Of a stretch of 64,000 bases of DNA, positions 1-8,694 are shown one piece after another. Below the pieces are notes generated by a model, which saw only the letters and a program-made list of their open reading frames with translations, was not told the DNA's origin and ran no database searches. Each line of letters opens with the position of its first letter. Position 1 is the first letter of the stretch. The stretch spans positions 124,001 to 188,000 of the forward strand of contig NZ_FOMK01000010.1 in NCBI RefSeq assembly GCF_900112615.1. Direction: 5' to 3'. Source of the stretch: Chitinophaga sp. CF118 (lineage in GTDB: Bacteria; Bacteroidota; Bacteroidia; Chitinophagales; Chitinophagaceae). The translations under genes and the position numbers were made by a program.

Positions 1-146
1 TGATGATCTTATCGAGTGTAGCCAAATCTTCCTTTATTATTGTTTATCAACCCGGATTGCCGAAATTATTCCTGATGTTGGGCAGTATGGATGTATTGAT
101 CATTGCCCTTTCTATGGTTTTATTTCCTTTCCTGTGGAAGGATTAG
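1..146 (+). CDS. ccmB: Haem exporter CcmB, C-terminal fragment
   Basis: Only the last 47 codons are inside the window (reading frame begins at base 3, stop TAG at 144-146). The fragment is strongly hydrophobic, with a final membrane segment (MDVLIIALSMVLFPFLW) and a short KD tail, as in the end of CcmB-type ABC permeases. CcmB with CcmA and CcmC delivers haem across the inner membrane for cytochrome c maturation. The identification rests mainly on position: the next genes are ccmC and a CcmD-like gene, the usual Bacteroidetes order. The 5' part lies upstream of the window, so length and start cannot be judged. Confidence 0.65.
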   Translation, partial: MILSSVAKSSFIIVYQPGLPKLFLMLGSMDVLIIALSMVLFPFLWKD

Positions 147-181
147 GATCAAGTAGCGGTATTACACTCAGGTTTCAGAAT

Positions 182-212
182 TTTGAGATTAGTAATAAAA
201 CCTGTAGGTTTG
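182..212 (+). promoter_or_regulatory. Bacteroidetes-type promoter of ccmC
   Basis: A -33 element TTTG (182-185) and an exact -7 element TAGGTTTG (205-212, consensus TAnnTTTG) are separated by 19 bp. They lie 22 bp before the ccmC start. This suggests ccmC-ccmD can be transcribed separately from the upstream ccmB. Confidence 0.55.
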
Positions 213-234
213 CCCCCAATATAGCTGGTTAAAA

Positions 235-897
235 ATGGCAAAGCATTGGTGGAAAGCTTTAGCGGTATTAATTCTAACATACACGATTATAGCCGGATTT
301 ACGCATAAAATACCGATTATCGGTACCAACGGACAATCTTCCCGCGGACTCTACTTCCATGTGCCCATGTGGATTTGCATGTATACGATGTTCACCATTT
401 CTGTAGTTAATTCTTTACGCTTTCTTGCCGGATATGATCTCCGTAAGGATGCGCTGGCCAGTGCGGCAGGCGGTGTAGGAGTGTTTTATGGTGTACTGGG
501 GTTTGCTACGGGTACATTATGGGCTACTTACACATGGGGAAGCACTTTTACCAGTGACCCCAAGCAGATGTTAACCGCTGTGGCATTATTGATTTATATG
601 GCTTACCTGGTATTGCGGATGTCTATATCTGATATTGACAAACGTGCCAGGATCTCGGCAGTATTTAATATTTTTGCATTCGCTTTGTTGATCCCTCTGA
701 CATATATTATTCCGCGTATGGTAGATTCATTGCATCCCGGTAGTGCTTCTACACCCGGTTTTGCATCTAAAGACACGGATAATAATATGAAAATGGTGTT
801 ATATCCTGCGTTTCTGGGTTGGACGTTGCTGAGTGTCTGGATATATACGCTCGTTGTACGCTACAAAAAGTTAGAGCTAAAAAATATTTTTAAATGA
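235..897 (+). CDS. ccmC: Cytochrome c biogenesis protein CcmC (haem handling, inner membrane)
   Basis: A 220-residue protein with about six membrane segments. A conserved HVP motif (residues 42-44, FHVPMWICMY), which binds haem in CcmC/CcsA proteins, is followed by a second one (LHPGSAS region, about residue 166). Between them is a degenerate tryptophan-rich WWD loop (LWATYTWGSTFTSDPKQ, about residues 101-117). The family moves haem to the periplasmic side for attachment to apocytochrome c. The gene starts 88 bp after ccmB and overlaps the CcmD-like gene by four bases (ATGA), so translation is coupled. Length is normal for CcmC, shorter than CcmF or ResB-type fusions. Confidence 0.85.
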   Translation: MAKHWWKALAVLILTYTIIAGFTHKIPIIGTNGQSSRGLYFHVPMWICMYTMFTISVVNSLRFLAGYDLRKDALASAAGGVGVFYGVLGFATGTLWATYTWGSTFTSDPKQMLTAVALLIYMAYLVLRMSISDIDKRARISAVFNIFAFALLIPLTYIIPRMVDSLHPGSASTPGFASKDTDNNMKMVLYPAFLGWTLLSVWIYTLVVRYKKLELKNIFK

Positions 898-1136
898 TCA
901 ACAAGGTGTTTTCTTTCTGCTGCACATTCATGCTGTTATTGGTTTCTTTATTCGCTAATGCGCAGCAACAGGACACAGAAAGTGGGCCCGTAAATGAATT
1001 TTTCCGCAGCAATGATAAGATTTATGTTATAGTAGGTGTGCTGCTGATCATCTTTATAGGGATTGTAATATTTTTGATTTCGCTGGAGCGTAAGATCAGT
1101 AAGCTGGAGCGGCGGGATCACCCGGACAGAAAATAA
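894..1136 (+). CDS. CcmD-like small membrane protein
   Basis: An 80-residue protein with an N-terminal signal-like hydrophobic segment (residues 7-23, ending ANAQ), a second transmembrane helix (about residues 43-63, YVIVGVLLIIFIGIVIFLI) and a charged cytoplasmic tail (LERKISKLERRDHPDRK). This matches the CcmD family layout of one helix plus basic tail. In other bacteria CcmD releases haem-loaded CcmE from the CcmABC complex. The start overlaps the ccmC stop (ATGA), which supports a joint role. Sequence conservation in CcmD is weak, so context carries much of the call. Confidence 0.65.
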   Translation: MINKVFSFCCTFMLLLVSLFANAQQQDTESGPVNEFFRSNDKIYVIVGVLLIIFIGIVIFLISLERKISKLERRDHPDRK

Positions 1137-1174
1137 AGTCCAACTACATATATATTACCAAAACAATTTCACTT

Positions 1175-2593
1175 ATGGCGCAGGAACAAAATTACGACTT
1201 CTTTCAGAGCGTAGAAAGGAGTTTTGACAAAGCCGCACAATTCACGAAATGGGAAAAAGGCATTCTTGAACAGATCAAAGCCTGTAATGCTGTTTATCGC
1301 ATGAAATTCCCCGTACGGGTAGGAGATACCATTGAGGTAATTGAAGCCTACCGTGTACAACACTCTCACCACAAACTCCCATGTAAAGGGGGGATCCGCT
1401 TCAGTGAAGCCGTAAACCAGGATGAAGTGATGGCACTTGCTGCCCTCATGACCTACAAATGCGCCATTGTAAATGTGCCTTTTGGAGGAGCTAAGGGTGG
1501 GATTAAGATCAATCCACGTGACTACACTCCGTTCCAGTTGGAAAACATTACCCGTCGTTATACAGCAGAACTGGTAAAGAAAAACTTTATCGGCCCTGGT
1601 ATAGACGTTCCGGCACCCGACTACGGAACCGGCGAAAGAGAAATGAGCTGGATCCTGGATACTTATATGAGCTTACGTCCCGGTGAAATAGATGGATATG
1701 GTTGTGTAACCGGTAAGCCAGTTTCCCAGGGTGGTGTACGCGGTCGTAAGGAAGCGACAGGCCTGGGTGTATTCTACGGACTGCAGGAACTTTGCAACAT
1801 CAAGGACGACATGAAGAAAATCGGCCTTGAACCAGGTATTCTGGGCAAAAAAGTGATCGTACAGGGCATGGGTAATGTAGGTTACCACGCCGCTAAGTAT
1901 TTTCATGAGGCAGGTGCTGTGATAGTAGGTTTAATTGAGTGGGATGGCGCCATCTATAATGAAAAGGGAATGGATCCTGATAAAGTATTGAAACACAGGA
2001 ATGAAACCGGCTCTATCATTAATTATCCTGGTGCTACCAATCTGAAAAATAATACAGATGGCCTGGAAATGGAATGTGATATCCTGATCCCTGCTGCTTT
2101 GGAACAAGTGATCCACAAAGGAAATGCTGCCAATATCAAAGCACGCATTATCGGTGAAGGTGCGAATGGTCCTATCACTCCGGAAGCGGATGAAATCCTG
2201 AACAAAAAAGGTGTAATCGTAGTACCTGACATGTTCCTGAATGCCGGAGGGGTAACAGTATCGTACTTTGAATGGCTGAAAAACCTTAGTCACGTACGTT
2301 ATGGCCGTTTAGGCAAACGCTTTGATGAGAATATGAATATTCATATCCTGGGTGTTATTGAAGATCTTACCGGTAAAAAGGTATCAGACAGGGAACGGAA
2401 ATTCATCGCACATGGTGCAGATGAAGTAGACCTGGTATATTCCGGACTGGAAGAAACCATGCACGCTGCCCTGCATGAAGTGCGTGAAATAATGTTAAAT
2501 AATGAAAACATACATGATATGCGTACTGCTGCTTATGTATGTGCAATTAATAAAGTAGGTGCCGCTTACGAGCAGTTAGGGATTTTCCCATGA
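1175..2593 (+). CDS. Glu/Leu/Phe/Val dehydrogenase, most likely glutamate dehydrogenase
   Basis: A 472-residue cytosolic oxidoreductase that interconverts glutamate and 2-oxoglutarate plus ammonia. The substrate domain holds the family signature PCKGGIRFS with the catalytic lysine (about residue 71), then VNVPFGGAKGGI and GPGIDVPAPDYGTGEREM. The NAD(P) domain has the Rossmann motif VQGMGNVG (about residues 229-236). GKPVSQGGVRGRKEATG is characteristic of the glutamate rather than leucine or phenylalanine branch. It is slightly longer than common GDHs (about 420-450 residues). A strong hairpin follows the stop codon, so it is probably a single-gene unit. Cofactor preference cannot be read safely. 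Confidence 0.9.
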   Translation: MAQEQNYDFFQSVERSFDKAAQFTKWEKGILEQIKACNAVYRMKFPVRVGDTIEVIEAYRVQHSHHKLPCKGGIRFSEAVNQDEVMALAALMTYKCAIVNVPFGGAKGGIKINPRDYTPFQLENITRRYTAELVKKNFIGPGIDVPAPDYGTGEREMSWILDTYMSLRPGEIDGYGCVTGKPVSQGGVRGRKEATGLGVFYGLQELCNIKDDMKKIGLEPGILGKKVIVQGMGNVGYHAAKYFHEAGAVIVGLIEWDGAIYNEKGMDPDKVLKHRNETGSIINYPGATNLKNNTDGLEMECDILIPAALEQVIHKGNAANIKARIIGEGANGPITPEADEILNKKGVIVVPDMFLNAGGVTVSYFEWLKNLSHVRYGRLGKRFDENMNIHILGVIEDLTGKKVSDRERKFIAHGADEVDLVYSGLEETMHAALHEVREIMLNNENIHDMRTAAYVCAINKVGAAYEQLGIFP

Positions 2594-2620
2594 TCCTGGC
2601 TACTTTTAAATCTGATTTAT

Positions 2621-2657
2621 AAAAATAAAGCCCGCCATTTTGGTGGGCTTTATTTTT
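2621..2657. terminator. Bidirectional terminator hairpin
   Basis: Stem AAAAATAAAGCCCGCCA pairs with the sequence after a short T loop, with one G-T wobble. Both flanks are A or T runs. It lies between the convergent glutamate dehydrogenase and HsdR-N genes and can serve both. Confidence 0.85.
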
Positions 2658-2662
2658 ATAAA

Positions 2663-3106
2663 TCACAGATGTGCAGGCAATTGCTGAATAAACCGCCATT
2701 GTTGTTCCTCCTCCATATGCTGGCAACACCAGGTGTTAACCCCATTAGTAATTACAAGGTACGCAGTAGGTAATACCATATGATAACGAACAATTTGCTC
2801 CAGGACGGCTTGTGTTAAGGGCACATTCATCTCCTTACATTCAACGATCATCCAGGGTTGGGTATTCCTGTTATAAACGACAATATCACAGCGTTTTTTC
2901 AGTTCTCCAAGATGGATCTCTTTTTCTATGCCGATCAGGGAGGCCGGGTAGCCCAATGTTTTTACAAGGTAATTGAGAAAATTCTGCCTTACCCACTCTT
3001 CAGGAGTAAGAATTACGTTTTTTTTACGGTAACGGTCAAAAATGATGTCTCTGCCATTTTCTCTTACAATCTTAAAATCAGGAGCAGGGAAGTCGATGAA
3101 AATCAT
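2663..3106 (-). CDS. Orphan type I restriction HsdR N-terminal-like nuclease domain protein
   Basis: A 147-residue protein resembling the HSDR_N_2 domain alone. The PD-(D/E)XK nuclease core is visible: an acidic residue in LKKRCDIVVYN (about residue 74) and the E-x-K in MIVECKE (about residues 87-93). Helicase and translocase parts of a real HsdR are absent, and no HsdM or HsdS is nearby, so this is not a restriction system. It is divergent from AMP nucleosidase (66 bp between starts). Function unknown; a small DNA-cleaving or repair role is possible because the putative catalytic residues are kept. Confidence 0.75.
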   Translation of the reverse strand: MIFIDFPAPDFKIVRENGRDIIFDRYRKKNVILTPEEWVRQNFLNYLVKTLGYPASLIGIEKEIHLGELKKRCDIVVYNRNTQPWMIVECKEMNVPLTQAVLEQIVRYHMVLPTAYLVITNGVNTWCCQHMEEEQQWRFIQQLPAHL

Positions 3107-3172
3107 AATGTAAAGTTAAGAAGAGTACTCCGTCTATGGACTTTTTTTCGTATATTCGCTCGTCAAAAGGCT

Positions 3173-3943
3173 ATGAAGACAAAAGAAGAAATTGTAGCTA
3201 ATTGGCTTCCCCGCTACACAGGAGAAAAACTCGAGAATTTCGGGTCCTACATCCTCCTGACCAACTTTAGTAATTATCTCACTTATTTTGCTGAATGGAA
3301 CAAAGTCAAGATTGTAGGCGCAGGTAAGCCTATGCAATGTGCCACTGCAGGAGAAATTACCCTTATCAACTTTGGAATGGGTAGTCCCAGTGCCGCCACA
3401 GTAATGGACCTGCTCAGTGCCATCTCCCCCAAAGCCGTATTATTCCTGGGTAAATGTGGTGGTCTCAAGAAAAAGAACAACATAGGCGATCTCATATTGC
3501 CTATTGCCGCTATCAGAGGAGAGGGTACTTCCAACGACTATTTTCCTCCCGAAGTGCCGGCACTTCCTGCCTTTGCTCTGCAAAAGGTAATTTCTACTAC
3601 TATTCGCGAATATGGTTGCGATTATTGGACAGGCACCTGTTACAGTACCAATCGCCGGGTATGGGAACATGATGTTGAGTTCAAACGTTACCTGGAAAAA
3701 ATCCGTGCAATGGCGGTCGATATGGAAACAGCCACTATCTTTTCTGTAGGCTTTTTCAATAAAATCCCGACCGGTGCCCTGTTACTTGTATCTGACCAGC
3801 CTATGATCCCCGAAGGTGTAAAAACAGAAGCCAGCGATAAGAAAGTGACAACTGAATATGTGGAAAGACATCTTAAAATTGGTATTGATTCCCTGAAGGC
3901 TCTGATTAATAGCCACCAGACGGTAAAACATCTGCTCTTTTAG
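3173..3943 (+). CDS. amn: AMP nucleosidase
   Basis: A 256-residue purine-nucleosidase-fold enzyme that splits AMP into adenine and ribose 5-phosphate. The phosphorylase-superfamily core is present: FGMGSPSAATVMDLL, LFLGKCGGLKKKNNIGDLILP and the base/ribose-binding MAVDMETATIFSVGF (about residue 180), then LLLVSDQPM. The open frame extends back to 2858, but that part overlaps the oppositely directed nuclease gene; the ATG at 3173 gives the usual family length and starts MKTKEEIVANWLPRY. It lacks the extra N-terminal domain of the E. coli type, as is normal in Bacteroidetes. Confidence 0.85.
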   Translation: MKTKEEIVANWLPRYTGEKLENFGSYILLTNFSNYLTYFAEWNKVKIVGAGKPMQCATAGEITLINFGMGSPSAATVMDLLSAISPKAVLFLGKCGGLKKKNNIGDLILPIAAIRGEGTSNDYFPPEVPALPAFALQKVISTTIREYGCDYWTGTCYSTNRRVWEHDVEFKRYLEKIRAMAVDMETATIFSVGFFNKIPTGALLLVSDQPMIPEGVKTEASDKKVTTEYVERHLKIGIDSLKALINSHQTVKHLLF

Positions 3944-3993
3944 ATTGCGTTTCTCCAGATTGTTTCGTAATATGCTAACGGTGAGATAATATT

Positions 3994-5754
3994 TTGACAT
4001 CTGAAACAGAAACTCTGGAATCGCTTTTATCTATCCGTAATTTAACCGTTTCATTTCCTGGTACAATAGCCGTGAACGACATTTCACTGGATATTGGCAC
4101 CAGCGAAATTGTGGGCATTGTAGGAGAATCCGGCTCAGGTAAATCTGTAACGGCATTGTCTTTAATGCGATTGATAACGCATCCCGGCGAAATTGTATCG
4201 GGAAGTATGTTGTATAAGGTGGGCGATCAGCCTGCTGTTAACCTCTCTGATCTTCCCGAAAAACAAATGCGTACCTGGCGGGGAAATGAAATAGCCATGA
4301 TCTTCCAGGAACCAATGACCTCCCTGAACCCCTTATATACTTGTGGTGCACAGGTTATGGAAGCCATCCACCTGCATAAAAAAGTAACTGCTGCTGAAGC
4401 CAGGGAACAAACCCTTGCCTTATTCAGGCAGGTAAAGCTGCCGGAGCCCGAGCAACTCCTGAACAGGTATCCTCATCAATTATCTGGCGGACAAAAGCAA
4501 CGTGTAATGATCGCGATGGCTATTAGTTGTCAGCCCCGGCTGCTTATAGCCGACGAGCCAACAACTGCATTGGATGTAACAGTTCAGAAAGCGATCCTCC
4601 AGTTATTAAAAGAATTGCAGCAGCAAACAGGTATGAGTGTGGTGTTCATTACACATGACCTGGGTGTAATTGCAGAGATCGCAAATAGAGTAGCCATTAT
4701 GTACAAAGGCCGGATAGTGGAACAAGGCAGCATACAGGAATTGTTTACCCATCCTAAGCATCCTTATACAAAAGGATTGCTGGCCTGCCGTCCACCACTG
4801 AACAAACGGTTATATCGTTTGCCGGTAATCCGAGATTTCATGGAGGTAGATACCGAAGGCAATATTCAGGAAAAAGAGAAAGCGGTGAAAGGATTGGTTA
4901 ACAGCCTGGAGATTCCTGCAACAGAGATTGTTAGTCGTGAACAGAAATTAGCTGAGAGTCCGCTCTTGCTGGAAGTGAACGACCTGCATACCTGGTTCCC
5001 GGTTACTCGTAACCTGTTCGGGAAACCCCTCACATGGACCAAAGCCGTAAACGGCGTGAGTTTTAATGTACGGGAAGGTGAAACGATGGGTTTGGTAGGA
5101 GAGTCCGGTTGCGGAAAAACTACGTTGGGACGGACATTGTTGCGACTGGTAGAACCCACCAATGGCAGTATTATTTATAAGGGAAAAGATATCAGTAGTT
5201 TGCCTGCTTCGGAAATGAGGGCGCTGCGTAAAGACATTCAGATCATTTTCCAGGATCCGTATTCCTCTCTAAATCCCCGTTTAACAATAGGACAGGCCAT
5301 TCTGGAACCGATGCATGTGCATGGATTATATAGTAATGACATAGAGCGTAAAGAAAAAGTACAGGAACTGCTGGGAAAGGTGAACCTTTTACCGGAGCAC
5401 TATTACAGGTATCCGCATGAGTTTTCCGGCGGGCAGCGGCAACGTATTGTTATTGCCCGGGCACTGGCATTACAACCGTCCTTTATTATTTGTGATGAAT
5501 CTGTTGCCGCTTTGGATGTAAGCATTCAGGCGCAAGTGCTGAATCTGTTGATTCAGCTGAGACAGGAGTTTGGATTCACTTATATTTTTATCTCTCATGA
5601 TCTTTCTGTGGTCCGGTTTATCAGTGACCGTATGATGGTAATGAATAAGGGGAAAATTGAAGAATCTGGAGATGCTGATCAGGTATATGAAGACCCTCAG
5701 AGTGCATATACCCGTCAGCTGATTAATTCCATACCTAAAAATATCCATGTATAA
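3994..5754 (+). CDS. Double-ATPase ABC protein, oligopeptide/dipeptide (DppDF-type)
   Basis: A 586-residue protein with two complete ATPase halves fused head to tail. Half one: Walker A GESGSGKS (about residue 43), signature LSGGQKQR (about 165), Walker B LLIADEPTTALD. Half two (from about residue 325): Walker A GESGCGKTT, signature FSGGQRQR, Walker B FIICDESVAALD. Each half ends in the oligopeptide-ATPase tail (HPYTKGLLACRPP, SAYTRQLINSIP). In the second Walker B the usual DEP is DES, a mild change that keeps the catalytic Glu. The start is TTG, since an in-frame stop lies just upstream and no ATG is near. No permease or binding-protein gene is adjacent. Confidence 0.85.
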   Translation: MTSETETLESLLSIRNLTVSFPGTIAVNDISLDIGTSEIVGIVGESGSGKSVTALSLMRLITHPGEIVSGSMLYKVGDQPAVNLSDLPEKQMRTWRGNEIAMIFQEPMTSLNPLYTCGAQVMEAIHLHKKVTAAEAREQTLALFRQVKLPEPEQLLNRYPHQLSGGQKQRVMIAMAISCQPRLLIADEPTTALDVTVQKAILQLLKELQQQTGMSVVFITHDLGVIAEIANRVAIMYKGRIVEQGSIQELFTHPKHPYTKGLLACRPPLNKRLYRLPVIRDFMEVDTEGNIQEKEKAVKGLVNSLEIPATEIVSREQKLAESPLLLEVNDLHTWFPVTRNLFGKPLTWTKAVNGVSFNVREGETMGLVGESGCGKTTLGRTLLRLVEPTNGSIIYKGKDISSLPASEMRALRKDIQIIFQDPYSSLNPRLTIGQAILEPMHVHGLYSNDIERKEKVQELLGKVNLLPEHYYRYPHEFSGGQRQRIVIARALALQPSFIICDESVAALDVSIQAQVLNLLIQLRQEFGFTYIFISHDLSVVRFISDRMMVMNKGKIEESGDADQVYEDPQSAYTRQLINSIPKNIHV

Positions 5755-5785
5755 AACCTTACGATTGATAAGGCCATAATGATTT

Positions 5786-5817
5786 TTTGATTACTAGCAT
5801 AATTATCATTACTTTTG
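5786..5817 (+). promoter_or_regulatory. Bacteroidetes-type promoter of queA
   Basis: TTTG (5786-5789), a 20-bp spacer and exact -7 TACTTTTG (5810-5817), 27 bp before the queA ATG. This is one of the best consensus promoters in the window. Confidence 0.7.
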
Positions 5818-5844
5818 CAACCTTAAATTCATTCATACCGTAAT

Positions 5845-6894
5845 ATGAAACTATCACAGTTCAGGTTCGATCTTCCTTTAAATTTAATTGCACAGCACCC
5901 TTCCAAAACAAGAGATGAAGCCCGTTTAATGGTGGTAAACCGCGCCACAGGAAAAATTGAGCACAAAGTTTTTCGTGATATTATCGGCTACTTCAATGAT
6001 AAGGATGTGATGGTGGTGAATAATACCAAGGTATTTCCTGCACGTCTGTATGGCCGCAAGGAAAAGACCGGTGCTAAAATTGAGGTATTCCTGTTGCGTG
6101 AGCTGAACAAGCAAAACCGTTTGTGGGATGTGATCGTAGACCCTGCCCGTAAAATCAGAGTAGGTAATAAATTATACTTTGGTGATGATGAATCACTGGT
6201 AGCAGAAGTAATTGACAACACTACCTCCCGTGGCCGTACCATCCGCTTCCTGTTCGAAGGTAATGACGAAGAGTTCAAGCAGATATTGGATACATTGGGA
6301 GAAACACCACTACCAAAGTACATCAAGCGTAAACCTGAGGACGAAGATAAAGAGCGTTATCAGACTGTTTATGCCAAGTATGAAGGTGCTGTAGCTGCGC
6401 CTACAGCAGGTTTGCACTTCAGTCGTGAGCTGATCAAACGTTTGGAGATCAAAGGTGTAAAGTTTGCAGAAGTAACATTACATACTGGTTTAGGTACTTT
6501 CCGCCCAATTGAGGTAGAAGATCTGAGCAAGCATAAGATGGATGCAGAGTATTTCAACATTGATGAATACGCTGTGAAAATCGTAAACAAGGCAAAAGAA
6601 GATAACCGTAAGGTTTGTGCGATCGGAACAACTACTGTAAGAGCTGTAGAATCTTCTGTAACTGCCCAGAACCTGCTGAAAGCAGCAGAAGGATGGACGA
6701 ATACCTTTATTCACCCTCCTTACGATTTTTCTATTCCCAATGCATTGGTGACTAACTTCCACCTGCCTAAAACAAGCCTACTGATCATGGTTTGTGCTTT
6801 TGCCGGTTACGATCTGGTGATGGAAGCATACCAACAGGCAATTAAAGAGAAATACCGTTTCTTCAGTTATGGTGATGCCATGCTGATCATCTGA
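5845..6894 (+). CDS. queA: S-adenosylmethionine:tRNA ribosyltransferase-isomerase QueA
   Basis: A 349-residue enzyme that transfers and rearranges the ribosyl part of SAM onto 7-aminomethyl-7-deazaguanine in tRNA to give epoxyqueuosine. Typical QueA landmarks run through the protein: FDLPLNLIAQHP (residues 8-19), DEARLMVVNR, VMVVNNTKVFPARL, AAPTAGLHFSRELI (about residue 183), ITLHTGLGTFRPI-like VTLHTGLGTFRPIEV, and the C-terminal LPKTSLLIMVCAFAG followed by YRFFSYGDAM. Length is normal. It has its own promoter and is followed by a terminator before ispD. Confidence 0.95.
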   Translation: MKLSQFRFDLPLNLIAQHPSKTRDEARLMVVNRATGKIEHKVFRDIIGYFNDKDVMVVNNTKVFPARLYGRKEKTGAKIEVFLLRELNKQNRLWDVIVDPARKIRVGNKLYFGDDESLVAEVIDNTTSRGRTIRFLFEGNDEEFKQILDTLGETPLPKYIKRKPEDEDKERYQTVYAKYEGAVAAPTAGLHFSRELIKRLEIKGVKFAEVTLHTGLGTFRPIEVEDLSKHKMDAEYFNIDEYAVKIVNKAKEDNRKVCAIGTTTVRAVESSVTAQNLLKAAEGWTNTFIHPPYDFSIPNALVTNFHLPKTSLLIMVCAFAGYDLVMEAYQQAIKEKYRFFSYGDAMLII

Positions 6895-6907
6895 TCATAA
6901 AAATCGT

Positions 6908-6945
6908 GAAAGAAGTCCTGCTATTATGCGGGACTTTTTTTATTT
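6908..6945 (+). terminator. Rho-independent terminator after queA
   Basis: Stem AAAGAAGTCCTGC / GCGGGACTTTTTTT (one wobble) with a short TATTAT loop and a T run. It sits only about 10 bp before ispD, so it may attenuate rather than fully separate the two genes. Confidence 0.8.
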
Positions 6946-6953
6946 AAGAGCAT

Positions 6954-7634
6954 ATGGAACCACGGAAAAAAGTAGCCATCATTGTTGCCGGCGGATCAGG
7001 TACCCGCATGGGAAGTGCCATTCCAAAACAATTCCTGGAGCTGGCAGGTAAGCCTGTTTTATGGCATACCGTTACTGCATTTGTGAAAGCATACAGTGAT
7101 ATGCAGATCGTATTGGTATTACCGGAGGTCCATTTCAGTTATGTAGAGAGTTGGCTGCCTGAGTTTGCCGGAACTACCGTGACGCTAGTTAAAGGAGGGG
7201 AAACCCGTTTTCATTCTGTAAAGAACGGCCTGGATCAGGTAAAAGAACCAGCAGTGATATTTATACATGACGGTGTACGACCGCTGGCGAGTACAGCGTT
7301 GATCCGCAGTTGTTATGAGGCAGCGTTGGCACATGGCAGTGCTATTCCTGCTATAGATATGAAAGATAGTATTCGTGAAATAGGAGAAGAGGGAAACAGG
7401 GCTGTGAATCGTGAGCGTTTCAAAATTATACAGACTCCGCAAACATTTCTATCGGAATTAATATTGCCCGCTTTTGCATTGCCATATGATCCGTTATTCA
7501 CAGATGAGGCAACAGTAGTTGAGAGGCAGGGACACCGCATTCAGTTGGTTCCCGGAGAGGAAGCAAATATAAAGATTACCCGTCCGCTGGACCTGGTTAT
7601 TGCCAGTACGTTATTGGATCATCCACGATCGTAA
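6954..7634 (+). CDS. ispD: 2-C-methyl-D-erythritol 4-phosphate cytidylyltransferase IspD
   Basis: A 226-residue enzyme of the MEP isoprenoid pathway that joins CTP and MEP to form CDP-methylerythritol. The N-terminal nucleotide loop IIVAGGSGTRMGSAIPKQF (residues 9-27) contains the catalytic Arg and Lys. IHDGVRPL (about residue 104) and the substrate-binding IQTPQTF (about residue 160) and TDEATVVE are all present, as is the closing NIKITRPLDL. No ispF partner is adjacent. The stop lies 12 bp from the convergent oxidoreductase gene. Confidence 0.95.
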   Translation: MEPRKKVAIIVAGGSGTRMGSAIPKQFLELAGKPVLWHTVTAFVKAYSDMQIVLVLPEVHFSYVESWLPEFAGTTVTLVKGGETRFHSVKNGLDQVKEPAVIFIHDGVRPLASTALIRSCYEAALAHGSAIPAIDMKDSIREIGEEGNRAVNRERFKIIQTPQTFLSELILPAFALPYDPLFTDEATVVERQGHRIQLVPGEEANIKITRPLDLVIASTLLDHPRS

Positions 7635-7646
7635 ATGAATTATACG

Positions 7647-8633
7647 TTACTGAGCAGCTTCTGAATTAGATAACCCTTTATTGATTTTCTGAAGAATCTG
7701 GTGGGCTACTTCCAAAGCCTGCAATCCGTCAATCGCATTTACTGGTACTGGCTTATTCAGCAGGATACTGTCGCGGAACATTTCCAGTTCCAGGCGTATT
7801 GCATTTACCTGTTTAATTTCAGGATTGTCTATAGCGATTGTTTTTTTACCGGAATTAGTTTCTATATCCAGTGTAAAAAGACCTTCATCTTCAGGTGTTT
7901 TCAGCTTGATGATCTCTGTTTTTTTATCCAGGAAGTCGATACCGATGTAGGCATCTTTCTGGAACAGTCGCATTTTACGCATCTTTTTCAGGGAAATGCG
8001 GCTGGATGTTAAGTTCGCCACACAACCGTTATGAAATTCTATGCGTACGTTGGCGATATCCGGCGTGTCGCTCATGACGGCCACACCGCTGGCAGAGATT
8101 CTGTTTACTGTAGATTTTACGATGCTAAGTACGATGTCTATATCATGGATCATGAGATCCAGTATTACACTTACATCGGTCCCGCGGGGATTAAATTCCG
8201 CCAGGCGGTGTACCTCAATGAACATTGGTTTGAGGTCATATCCTTTCAGTGCAAGGAAGGCAGGGTTAAAGCGTTCAACATGTCCCACCTGGAATTTAAT
8301 GTTAGCTTCTTCCACCAGTTTCACCAGTGTTTTCGCTTCATCCAGAGTATTGGTCATTGGTTTCTCCACAAAAATGTGCTTTCCGTTACGGATAGCCATT
8401 TCGCACAATTTAAAGTGCTGTGTTGTGGGAGCTATGATATCGATTGCGTCTGAAGCTTGTATCAGCTCTTCCGCCACAGTAAATCTCGGAATCTGGTACT
8501 GTTGGGCTATACTGTCTGCATTTATATTCCCCGGATCATAAAAACCTACTACTTCTACGTCTTTCATCGTGGCCAGCTGGGAAAGGTGAATTTTACCCAG
8601 ATGTCCTACCCCAAAGATTCCTATTTTGAGCAT
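7647..8633 (-). CDS. Gfo/Idh/MocA family NAD(P)-dependent oxidoreductase
   Basis: A 328-residue dehydrogenase-like protein. The N-terminal Rossmann fold has GIFGVGHLGKIH (residues 5-16) and the family hallmark EKPMTNTLDEA (about residues 93-103); the C-terminal domain carries IHDIDIVLSIV (about residue 164), where the His and Asp normally act in catalysis. Such enzymes oxidise or reduce sugars, inositols or nucleotide sugars; the substrate cannot be told. It is upstream of nothing obvious and 61 bp downstream of radC on the same strand, so co-transcription with radC is possible. Confidence 0.8.
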   Translation of the reverse strand: MLKIGIFGVGHLGKIHLSQLATMKDVEVVGFYDPGNINADSIAQQYQIPRFTVAEELIQASDAIDIIAPTTQHFKLCEMAIRNGKHIFVEKPMTNTLDEAKTLVKLVEEANIKFQVGHVERFNPAFLALKGYDLKPMFIEVHRLAEFNPRGTDVSVILDLMIHDIDIVLSIVKSTVNRISASGVAVMSDTPDIANVRIEFHNGCVANLTSSRISLKKMRKMRLFQKDAYIGIDFLDKKTEIIKLKTPEDEGLFTLDIETNSGKKTIAIDNPEIKQVNAIRLELEMFRDSILLNKPVPVNAIDGLQALEVAHQILQKINKGLSNSEAAQ

Positions 8634-8694
8634 GTTAGTATTTGAAAATAAAATAATTGCGAATGTAAGGAAAAAGACATTATATATTCAAATC

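Noticed and set aside
2663..3106. Type I restriction-modification system
   Set aside because: No helicase region and no HsdM or HsdS neighbours; only the N-terminal nuclease-like domain is present.
2858..3172. Upstream extension of the AMP nucleosidase frame
   Set aside because: It overlaps the antisense HsdR-N gene and its promoter; homologous length begins at 3173.
8041..8541. Plus-strand open frame of 166 codons
   Set aside because: Antisense to the Gfo/Idh/MocA gene, which has clear family motifs; composition (Ser-rich, no motif) fits a shadow.
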